NCBI GenBank assembly: GCA_025934255.1
Contig: JAICYJ010000011.1
Span: forward strand, 1 to 64,000
Length of the DNA stretch: 64,000 nucleotides
Reading direction: 5' to 3'
Source: Thermoleophilia bacterium
Lineage (GTDB): Bacteria; Actinomycetota; Thermoleophilia; Gaiellales; JAICJC01
A program made the translations under genes and the position numbers. The number at the start of each line of letters is the position of its first letter. Position 1 is the stretch's first letter. The notes under the pieces were generated by a model. The model made no database searches and was not told the origin of the DNA. It saw only the letters and a list, made by a program, of their open reading frames with translations. Below are positions 23,806-30,185 of the stretch, in pieces.

Positions 23806-24668
23806 TCCGCTGGCTGCTGCTTGCCGTGTGCCTGGTGGCAGCGGCGGAGGCGCGGGCGGCGTGGCGGCGCGATCGGCAGCTGAACGGCCGCGACGCGCGG
23901 CGGGTCACGCACCGGCTGGACGCGCTGGTGACGGTGGGTCACGCCTGCCGGCGGCTGGGGTTGCGCTGCCCGGCGCCGCCGTTCCGGCGCGATCGGCTGA
24001 TCGAGCGATCCGGCCTGGGCGCCCGGCTGGGCAAGCAGGACGTCGACGATGCACGGCTGGGCTCGGTGGTGACGTTTGCATCGGTGGGTGCGGCCGGGCT
24101 GCTGCTCCTGCAGTCGCCGGTCGGCCTCGTGGTGGCCGCGGGCTGCGCCGGGTTCGGCTGGCTGTTTCCCGATCTGTGGCTGCGCTCTGCGGCGACGCGG
24201 CGCGCGGAAGAGATCGAGCGGCAGGCGCCGCTTGCGATCGACCTGATCGCCTCGGCCGTGGCGGCCGGCATCTCCATCGACGAGGCGATCCGCGGGGCGG
24301 CCGCCTCGGCGTCGGGGCCGCTGCGGGCGGAGTTGGAGGCGGTGTCCGCCAATCTGGAACTCGGCCACCGTCGCGCGGCGGAGCTCCGCGATCTCGGCGA
24401 GCGCACGGCGTCGCCGTCGCTGATGCGGCTTGCGACCGCGCTTCGGATCAGCGATCGGCTGGGCGTGCCGCTGGCCGCGGGACTGCGCCGTCAGGCCGCG
24501 CGGACGCGCACCGAGCAGGCCCGGGCAGTGCAGGAGCGAGCGGCGAAGGCGGCTCCCCGGATCCTGCTGGTGGTGGTATTCCTGCTGGTGCCGGCGGCGA
24601 TGTTGCCGGTGATGACAGCGCTGGCTCTGGCCGCGTCAAGATCCGTCGGCTCGTTCCTCGCCGGCTGA
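23802..24668 (+). CDS. tadC: TadC-like pilus platform protein
   Basis: This 288-residue membrane protein has an N-terminal helix (3-20), a hydrophobic pair near 90-125, a type II secretion F domain (about 140-250; QAPLAIDLIASAVAAGISIDEAIRGAA and ERTASPSLMRLATALRISDRLG) and a C-terminal helix near 255-282. It pairs with TadB. The start is GTG 23802, overlapping the tadB stop by 4 bp. It is the last gene of the operon. No TadV prepilin peptidase or TadE/F pseudopilin follows, so those must lie elsewhere. Confidence 0.88.
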   Translation: MIRWLLLAVCLVAAAEARAAWRRDRQLNGRDARRVTHRLDALVTVGHACRRLGLRCPAPPFRRDRLIERSGLGARLGKQDVDDARLGSVVTFASVGAAGLLLLQSPVGLVVAAGCAGFGWLFPDLWLRSAATRRAEEIERQAPLAIDLIASAVAAGISIDEAIRGAAASASGPLRAELEAVSANLELGHRRAAELRDLGERTASPSLMRLATALRISDRLGVPLAAGLRRQAARTRTEQARAVQERAAKAAPRILLVVVFLLVPAAMLPVMTALALAASRSVGSFLAG

Positions 24669-24674
24669 GGGCCG

Positions 24675-25559
24675 TCAGCGCGGCCCGGCGGCGTAAAGCA
24701 GGTCCCTGATCACGGGGTCGATGGGGACGCCCACGGTCGTGTGCCCGCCGCCCGGCATCTCGTCGAGCCGTGCGCCGGGGATGTGAGCCGCCAGCCAGCG
24801 GCCCTGGTCGATCGACACGAAGCCGTCCTCGTCGCCGTGCCGGACGATCACCGGCACCCGGATGTCGGCCACGTCAAATCCCCATGGGCGCGCCCAGGCC
24901 AGGTCATCGTCGAGCCATCCCCAGATCCCGGACGACACCGCCGACTTGATCGACTGGGCCAGCCACTCCGCTACCTCGGGCACCTCGATCAGCGCGGCCT
25001 TGTCGGCGGCGCTCTGGTTGTCCGAGAGCGTCAGTTGCGCACCGGTCAGCGCGGCAAACCCTTTCGCATCCTGCTCATACTCGGGCACCAGCTCGGCCGG
25101 AGGTTTCGTCGTAAGCGCCCGGATCTCGTCGACCATTGCCGGTGCAAACCACGTCGTCCACACGTCGCCGGCCTCGACCGGCGGAGCGGTGCCGGCCATG
25201 GTCACGGCGGCTCGCACCCTGTCGGGGAGCAGGGCGGCACAGGCCAGCGCGGTGGAGCCGCCGCCCGACCAGCCCGCCACCAGGAAGCGGTCCGCGCCCA
25301 GGTGATCGGCCAGCGCTGCTATGTCGGCGGCCGCGTCCGCCACCGTGCGTCCCTGATTGCGCGTCGATCCCCCGTACCCGGGCCGCGAGCAGATCACCGA
25401 GCGCAGGCTCCGGGCTGCGGCGGCGTCTGCCACGTAGGGAAAGTCAACGACGGCGCTCGGCGTCCCGACGCAGAAGATGAGCAGCTCCCAGTCAGGGTCG
25501 CCGGCGGCGCTGTACTCGAAGAGGCGGCCGTCCGGCAGCTGCATGCGCTCGACACTCAC
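24675..25559 (-). CDS. Alpha/beta hydrolase
   Basis: This 294-residue alpha/beta-hydrolase-fold enzyme has its nucleophile elbow at GWSGGG (Ser near residue 95), an acid in HGDEDGFV near 242 and the catalytic His in GGGHTT near 272. The ICSRPGYGGST segment is the oxyanion region. A helical cap sits between about 125 and 225. Esterase, lipase or epoxide-hydrolase-like activity is possible; the substrate is unknown. The start is GTG 25559. It converges on tadC with a 6-bp gap. Confidence 0.85.
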   Translation of the reverse strand: MSVERMQLPDGRLFEYSAAGDPDWELLIFCVGTPSAVVDFPYVADAAAARSLRSVICSRPGYGGSTRNQGRTVADAAADIAALADHLGADRFLVAGWSGGGSTALACAALLPDRVRAAVTMAGTAPPVEAGDVWTTWFAPAMVDEIRALTTKPPAELVPEYEQDAKGFAALTGAQLTLSDNQSAADKAALIEVPEVAEWLAQSIKSAVSSGIWGWLDDDLAWARPWGFDVADIRVPVIVRHGDEDGFVSIDQGRWLAAHIPGARLDEMPGGGHTTVGVPIDPVIRDLLYAAGPR

Positions 25560-25606
25560 CGGGCGACCCTAGCGAATGCAGCCACCGACCGGCGTTGTTG
25601 CGCAGT

Positions 25607-25633
25607 CGTGACCGGTCGTCGCGCGCACGTGAC
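25607..25633 (+). promoter_or_regulatory. Paired CGTGAC direct repeats upstream of the second pilin
   Basis: CGTGAC occurs at 25607-25612 and 25628-25633, 21 bp apart on the same strand. The pair stands 12 bp before the TACGGT -10 box. The same hexamer pair, 22 bp apart, precedes the other pilin gene. Confidence 0.5.
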
Positions 25634-25644
25634 GGTTGCGTCCA

Positions 25645-25650
25645 TACGGT
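25645..25650 (+). promoter_or_regulatory. -10 box TACGGT 7 nt before the pilin ATG
   Basis: TACGGT ends 7 nt before ATG 25658. No -35 element is visible, and the CGTGAC repeat at 25628 occupies the place where one would be, as expected for an activator-dependent promoter. Confidence 0.45.
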
Positions 25651-25657
25651 GGATCGC

Positions 25658-25915
25658 ATGCAGCGGGGTCAATCGACGGTCGAGTACCTGGCGCTGGTGC
25701 TGCTGGTGCTGGTGGCCGCGTGTGCACTGGTGCGGTTCCACACGCCGCTGGAGGGCATGGCGGTCGATCTGGCGCAGGCCGTCTCGGGACATGGCCGCCG
25801 CCACCGCGTTCACCAGCGGCGGGCACCGCGTCGTCACGTGGGCCACCGGCGGCCGGCCGATCGCAGCTGCGTCTGCCCGTTCTCCGCGCAAGAACGCCCA
25901 GGGGGCGTCGCGTAG
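25658..25915 (+). CDS. Flp/TadE-type pilin-like protein
   Basis: This 85-residue protein begins MQRGQSTVEYLALVLLVLVAACALVRF, a class III prepilin start: very short leader ending in Gly, then the TVEY motif with the conserved Glu and a hydrophobic helix. The remainder after residue 45 is unusually rich in Arg and His and has two cysteines (SCVC). That is atypical for Flp subunits and could be genuine or reflect an undetected frameshift. It lies 1 kb past the tad operon. The promoter has paired CGTGAC repeats like those of the first pilin gene. Confidence 0.65.
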   Translation: MQRGQSTVEYLALVLLVLVAACALVRFHTPLEGMAVDLAQAVSGHGRRHRVHQRRAPRRHVGHRRPADRSCVCPFSAQERPGGVA

Positions 25916-25929
25916 GACCGACTCTGCCG

Positions 25930-26361
25930 TCAGGCGGCACCGGTTCGTCGAGAGGCAAGGCGCCCGTCGAGCGACGCGGTCCCGCCACCCGCCCACAGCA
26001 GGAACAGGGTGGCCGCCAGCAGCGTTGGCGCCAGCAGCAAGTGCACCGGGCCGCCCTCCGTGCGTCCTGCCGTGATGATCGCTCCGATCATGTTGCAGGC
26101 CAGCAGGAATGCGAAGGGGCGCACGAACAGGCCGAGCAGCAGGGCCACCCCGCCGATCAGTTCGAGACCGCCGATGAGATATGTCGCGGTGTCGGGAAAC
26201 GGGATCTCGTAGCGCTCGAATGCGTCTCGTTCGGACTCGTGGCGAAGGAACTTGCCGAGCCCGAACCCGACGAAGGCCACTCCCGCCGCCAGTCGCGCGA
26301 ACAGCGCCAGGAGTTCCCACTTCGGGCGACGTTGCAGTCCCTGGATCATCCAGCGGTGCAT
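25930..26361 (-). CDS. DoxX-family membrane protein
   Basis: This 143-residue protein has four membrane helices (about 18-36, 60-80, 82-100 and 108-125). LFARLAAGVAFVGFGLGKFLRHESERDAFERY and YLIGGLELIGGVALLLGLFVRPFAFLLA are the DoxX/SURF4-like signature. Functions proposed for the family range from quinone-linked oxidoreductase subunits to redox homeostasis; none can be assigned here. ATG 26361 is chosen because a GATACT box ends exactly 7 nt upstream. It converges on the second pilin gene. Confidence 0.85.
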   Translation of the reverse strand: MHRWMIQGLQRRPKWELLALFARLAAGVAFVGFGLGKFLRHESERDAFERYEIPFPDTATYLIGGLELIGGVALLLGLFVRPFAFLLACNMIGAIITAGRTEGGPVHLLLAPTLLAATLFLLWAGGGTASLDGRLASRRTGAA

Positions 26362-26368
26362 GTGCGCA

Positions 26369-26374
26369 AGTATC
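26369..26374 (-). promoter_or_regulatory. -10 box GATACT before the DoxX gene
   Basis: On the minus strand GATACT ends 7 nt before ATG 26361, which supports that start over a longer in-frame alternative at 26406. Confidence 0.4.
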
Positions 26375-26476
26375 GTCGACCGCGGCGGCGTACGTTCGAC
26401 TCCCATGCCGGCAGGCCAGCCTTGATCCTTTGTAGACTCCGCTCCTGAGCCGTTTGTGGACGACGAGAGGGAGCGC

Positions 26477-26566
26477 GTGAACGAGTCATTGTCTCGCTGG
26501 TGGGTGCTGCTGATGGTGGCGGTGCTGCTGTTGCTGCTGGCCTTCGTGGTCTACGTCTCGAAGTAG
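26477..26566 (+). CDS. 29-residue single-pass membrane peptide
   Basis: A GTG start at 26477 is preceded by GAGAGGGAG. The product has a polar start (MNESLSRWW), an uninterrupted hydrophobic helix of about 17 residues rich in Leu and Val, and a short VYVSK tail. It is just long enough to span a membrane. The stop is 13 bp before the aldehyde dehydrogenase start, so the two may be cotranscribed. Small single-helix peptides often modulate larger membrane complexes. No partner is evident, and chance occurrence cannot be excluded. Confidence 0.55.
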   Translation: MNESLSRWWVLLMVAVLLLLLAFVVYVSK

Positions 26567-26579
26567 CAGCGGCCGCGCG

Positions 26580-27977
26580 ATGTCCGCCACGTCGGCCGAG
26601 ATCGTCAGCGTCAACCCGGCGTCGCCAGACGACGTGGTGACGACCGTGATGCCGGCCGGCGGCATCGAGGTCGACCGGGCGGTGGAGCGCGCGGCGGCCG
26701 CCGCCCGCGGCTACGCGCGCACCCCGGCAGCGGCGCGCGGGGCGGGGCTGGCGGCGGTCGCGGACGCGCTGGAGGCGCGATCGCAGGAGCTGGCCGCACT
26801 GGTCGTGCGCGAGGTGGGAAAGCCGATCACGGAGGCCCGCGGCGAGCTGGCGCGGGCGGTCGCGATCCTGCGGTTCTACGCGCAGGTGGCGCTCGACCCG
26901 GACGGGGAGTCGTTCCCACCCGCGGACGGGCGCTCGCTGCTGCTGACGCGGCGGGAGCCGCGGGGAGTGGTGGGGCTGATCACGCCCTGGAACTTCCCGG
27001 TGGCGATCCCGCTCTGGAAGCTGGCGCCGGCGCTGGCGTACGGCAACGTCTGCGTGTGGAAGCCGAGCGAGCACGCGCCCGCGTGCGCGGCGGCGCTGTT
27101 CGAGCTGCTGCGGGGGGCGCTGCCCGAGGGCGCCGTCGAGCTGACGCAGGGCGCTGGCGAGGCGGGCTCGGCGCTGGTGGCGCATCCGGGCGTCGCGGCG
27201 GTCTCGTTCACGGGGTCGGAGGCAGTCGGCCGCGGGGTGGCGGTGGCACTGACGGAGCGGGGCGCGGTCGCGCAGTGCGAGATGGGCGGCCAGAACGCGG
27301 CGGTGGTGCTGGCGGACGCCGACGTCGAGGCAGCCGCCGGGATGATTGCGTCCGCCGCCATGGGCTACGCCGGCCAGAAGTGCACGGCCACCGGCCGCGT
27401 GATCTGCGAGCGGCCCGTGCTGTCGGACATGCGTGACGCGCTGGTCGACGCGATCGGGCGGATGGTGGTGGAGGCGCCGGAGGATCTCGGCTGCCAGGTG
27501 GGGCCGCTGATCACGCCCGCCGCCCGCGAGCGAGCGCTGGGTGCGATCGCGCGGGCGAAGGATGCCGGTGGCCGCATCATCACCGGCGGCGATGCCGTGG
27601 ACACCGCCGGGAACTACCTGCAGCCGACCCTGATCGAGACCGACGACCCCGGCGCCGAGGTCGCCCAGCAGGAAGTGTTCGCCCCGGTCTGCGCGCTGCT
27701 GGCGGCGCCGGACAGCGGCGCCGCTGCCGAGATCGCCCGGGGCGTTCGCTACGGCCTCTCCACTGGCGTCTACACGCGCGACCTCGACCGCGCGCTGGAG
27801 CTCGCCCGCGACCTCGACACCGGCCTCGTCCGGATCAACCAGCCCACCTCAGGCGTCGACTTCCACGTGCCCTTCGGCGGCGAGAAGGCCTCCGGCTTCG
27901 GGCCGCGAGAACAGGGCCGGGCGGCGCGTGAGTTCTACACCTCCACCCGCACGATCCTGATCTCTCCCTCGCGGTAG
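26580..27977 (+). CDS. NAD(P)-dependent aldehyde dehydrogenase (succinate/ketoglutarate-semialdehyde-like)
   Basis: This 465-residue ALDH has Asn138 (TPWNFP), Lys161, Glu234 (QCEMGGQN) and nucleophile Cys268 (GQKCTATGR). The GQKCTATGR loop and EMGGQNAAVVL segment are closest in style to alpha-ketoglutarate-semialdehyde and related semialdehyde dehydrogenases. It is distinct from the aldehyde dehydrogenase at 7683-9113, which has different active-site loops. ATG 26580 is the first in-frame start after the small membrane peptide gene. It is followed by the composite repeat element. Confidence 0.88.
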   Translation: MSATSAEIVSVNPASPDDVVTTVMPAGGIEVDRAVERAAAAARGYARTPAAARGAGLAAVADALEARSQELAALVVREVGKPITEARGELARAVAILRFYAQVALDPDGESFPPADGRSLLLTRREPRGVVGLITPWNFPVAIPLWKLAPALAYGNVCVWKPSEHAPACAAALFELLRGALPEGAVELTQGAGEAGSALVAHPGVAAVSFTGSEAVGRGVAVALTERGAVAQCEMGGQNAAVVLADADVEAAAGMIASAAMGYAGQKCTATGRVICERPVLSDMRDALVDAIGRMVVEAPEDLGCQVGPLITPAARERALGAIARAKDAGGRIITGGDAVDTAGNYLQPTLIETDDPGAEVAQQEVFAPVCALLAAPDSGAAAEIARGVRYGLSTGVYTRDLDRALELARDLDTGLVRINQPTSGVDFHVPFGGEKASGFGPREQGRAAREFYTSTRTILISPSR

Positions 27978-27986
27978 GGCGCGGAT

Positions 27987-28130
27987 GCAACACCGGCGCC
28001 TGGCACCGGTGTTGCGGTCCAAACTACGAATTTCGTAGAAAACAGGCCCTGATTCTACGAATTTCGTAGCGCAAAGCCCGTTTTGCTATCGGAATTCGTG
28101 CAACACCGGTGCCAGGCGTGGGTGTTGCAC
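27987..28130. repeat. Composite intergenic repeat: two 29-bp inverted ends around two identical 15-bp palindromes
   Basis: The left end (27987-28015) and right end (28100-28128) are inverted copies that differ at two positions. Each is also internally near-palindromic, starting GCAACACCGG. Between them CTACGAATTTCGTAG occurs twice exactly, at 28024-28038 and 28055-28069, centre to centre 31 bp. A degenerate third copy (GGAATTCG, 28091-28098) lies about 32 bp further on. A small GCAAA/TTTGC hairpin sits at 28071-28086. The core of the ends (GGTGCCAGGCG) resembles common REP-type palindromes. It may be a small non-autonomous element or a structured regulatory region ahead of nrtR. Confidence 0.75.
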
Positions 28131-28156
28131 GGCGGGCAGATCGGCGCTCGAGTTGC

Positions 28157-28162
28157 TAATAT
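28157..28162 (+). promoter_or_regulatory. -10-like TAATAT before nrtR
   Basis: TAATAT lies 17 nt before GTG 28180. The flanking block 28157-28180 is AT-rich, and if NrtR is autoregulated its operator is likely to overlap this region. I could not recognise a clean palindromic NrtR box. Confidence 0.35.
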
Positions 28163-28179
28163 CGTCACGAGGTCTATAA

Positions 28180-28881
28180 GTGGTCAGCGACCCAGCACAT
28201 CCGAAGGTGGCCGCCGACGTGGCGGCGTTCGCGTTTCTCGAAGGCGCCATGCAGGTGCTGCTCGTGCGCCGTCGGTACGAGCCCTACGAGAGCTACTGGG
28301 CGCTGCCGGGCGGCGGCCTGCACCCGGATGAGACGCTCGAGCAGGCGGCCGAGCGCGAGCTGCGCGAGGAGACCGGCGTCTCGGACGTGTTCATGGAGCA
28401 GCTGGCCACCTTTTCGGAGCAGGACCGCGACCCCCGCGGCCGCGTCATCTCCTGCTGCTATCTGGCCCTGGTGGACGGCGGCCGCGTCTCGCTGCGTCCC
28501 GGGTCGGACGCCCGCGAGGCGGCCTGGCGCCCGCTCGAGGAGCTGCTGGCCGAGATCGACCGCGGCCCGGTACTGGCCTTCGACCACGACCGCATCCTGC
28601 AGTACGCGCGCCGCCGGCTGGCCTACAAGCTCGAGTACCAGAACGTCGCCTGGAGCATGCTGCCCGAGCGGTTCACCATGAGCGAGCTGCGCCACGTCTA
28701 CGAGGCCGGCATCGGCCGTGCCTTCGAGCCCAACAACTTCCGCCGCATCGCGCTGGGCTGGGGCGTCCTGGCCGAGGCCGGCGAGCGCCCCACCGGCGGC
28801 CGGCCGGCCACCATCTACCGCTTCGCAGAGCGCGAGCCCCGGATCCTGGCCGAGAGCGCCCGCTACCGGCGCGCCACATGA
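28180..28881 (+). CDS. nrtR: NrtR-type Nudix transcriptional regulator of NAD metabolism
   Basis: This 233-residue protein is an N-terminal Nudix domain (about 10-150) fused to a C-terminal winged helix (about 155-225; FTMSELRHVYEAGIGRAFEPNNFRRIAL). NrtR represses NAD synthesis and salvage genes and is released by ADP-ribose. The Nudix box is fully intact (GGLHPDE-x7-REL-x-EE-x-GV, about residues 46-68), so unlike many NrtR proteins this one could still hydrolyse ADP-ribose-type substrates. It leads an operon with pncB and pncA-nadE, exactly the expected targets. The start is GTG 28180. Its stop overlaps the pncB ATG. Confidence 0.92.
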   Translation: MVSDPAHPKVAADVAAFAFLEGAMQVLLVRRRYEPYESYWALPGGGLHPDETLEQAAERELREETGVSDVFMEQLATFSEQDRDPRGRVISCCYLALVDGGRVSLRPGSDAREAAWRPLEELLAEIDRGPVLAFDHDRILQYARRRLAYKLEYQNVAWSMLPERFTMSELRHVYEAGIGRAFEPNNFRRIALGWGVLAEAGERPTGGRPATIYRFAEREPRILAESARYRRAT

Positions 28882-30185
28882 CGCTCTGCCCGCCGCCCGA
28901 GCTGCTGACCGACCGCTACCAGCTGACCATGGCCGCCTCCTACCTGGCCCAGGGCACCGCCTCCGACCGCGTCGCCTTCGAGCTGTTCGTCCGCGAGCTG
29001 CCCCGCGACCGCGGCTACCTGGTCGCCGCCGGCCTCGAGACCGCCGAGCGCTACCTCCGCGAGCTCCACTTCGATGACAGCTCGCTCGACTACCTCGAGC
29101 GCTCCGGCACCTGCTCAGCCCCGCTGCTGGACGAGCTCCGCGACCTCCGCTTCGACGGCGACCTCGACGCCATGCCCGAGGGCACCGTCGCCCGCGCCAC
29201 CGAGCCGCTGCTCCGCATCGAAGGCCCACGCCTCGTCTGCCAGCTGGTCGAGTCCTACCTCCTGAACCAGGTCAACTTCCAGACCCTGATCGCCACCAAG
29301 GCCGCCCGCATCGTGCAGGCCGCCGCCGGCCGCGCCGTGTTCGACTTCGGCTTCCGCCGCGCGCACGGCGGCGAGGCCGGCGTGCTCGCCGCCCGCTGCG
29401 CCTACATCGGCGGCGCCGTCGCCACCGCCACCGTCGCCGCCGGCATGCAGTGGGGCATCCCCACCACCGGCACCATGGCGCACTCCTACGTGATGGGTTT
29501 CCCCACCGAGCTGGACGCCTTCTGCGCCTTCCTGCGTGACCAGCCGACCCGGCCCACGCTCCTGATCGACACCTACGAGACCATCTCCGGCGCCCGCATC
29601 GCCGCCGAGGCGGCGCAGCTGACCGGCGTCACACCCTTCGCCGTCCGCCTCGACTCCGGCGACCTCGACGCGCTCTCGCGCCAGGTGCGCGCCGTCCTCG
29701 ATGCGGCCGGCCTGACGGCCACTCAGATCGTCTGCTCCGGCGACCTCGACGAGTACCGCATCGCCGCGCTGGTCGGAGCCGGCGCGCCGCTCGACGGCTT
29801 CGGCGCCGGCACCCGCCTTGTCACGGGCGGCGACGATCCCGCCCTGGGCGGCGTCTACAAGCTGGTCGAGAGCGCCGGCCGCCCGGTCATGAAGCGCTCC
29901 TCCCGCAAGGCCACCCTGCCCGGGCGCCACCAGGTGTTCCGATCGGCCTCCGGCGACGTGATTGGCCTGGTCGATGAGCCGCTCGACGGGAGGCCGCTGC
30001 TCGAGCCGGTGCTGCGCGCGGGACGACGCGTCTGCGACCCGCCGTCGCTGGATGCGATCCGCGACCGCGCCGCCGCCGAGCTGGCGCTGCTGCCGGAGGC
30101 GGTGCGAGCGCTGCGAGATCCCGCTACGGTGCCGCCCACGCACTCACCTGCCGTCGACGCCCTGCGAGCCGAGCTCTCCTCGTGA
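28878..30185 (+). CDS. pncB: Nicotinate phosphoribosyltransferase
   Basis: This 435-residue enzyme converts nicotinate and PRPP to nicotinate mononucleotide in the Preiss-Handler salvage route. Family signatures are LLTDRYQLTMAASYL at the N-terminus, FDFGFRRAHGGEAG near 155, GTMAHSYVMGF near 195 with the phosphorylatable His, and VRLDSGDL near 255 for phosphoribosyl binding. The TRLVTGGDDPALGGVYKLVE segment is also typical. ATG 28878 overlaps the nrtR stop, and the stop overlaps the GTG of the fusion gene, so translation is coupled through the pathway. Confidence 0.95.
   Translation: MTLCPPPELLTDRYQLTMAASYLAQGTASDRVAFELFVRELPRDRGYLVAAGLETAERYLRELHFDDSSLDYLERSGTCSAPLLDELRDLRFDGDLDAMPEGTVARATEPLLRIEGPRLVCQLVESYLLNQVNFQTLIATKAARIVQAAAGRAVFDFGFRRAHGGEAGVLAARCAYIGGAVATATVAAGMQWGIPTTGTMAHSYVMGFPTELDAFCAFLRDQPTRPTLLIDTYETISGARIAAEAAQLTGVTPFAVRLDSGDLDALSRQVRAVLDAAGLTATQIVCSGDLDEYRIAALVGAGAPLDGFGAGTRLVTGGDDPALGGVYKLVESAGRPVMKRSSRKATLPGRHQVFRSASGDVIGLVDEPLDGRPLLEPVLRAGRRVCDPPSLDAIRDRAAAELALLPEAVRALRDPATVPPTHSPAVDALRAELSS

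Noticed and set aside
27987..28130. CRISPR-like array
   Set aside because: Only two exact short palindromes with unequal flanks exist, without regular spacers or cas genes.
28157..28180. NrtR operator
   Set aside because: The AT-rich block before nrtR has only partial dyad symmetry and the centre does not match. I list it as a promoter-like region but not as a confirmed NrtR box.
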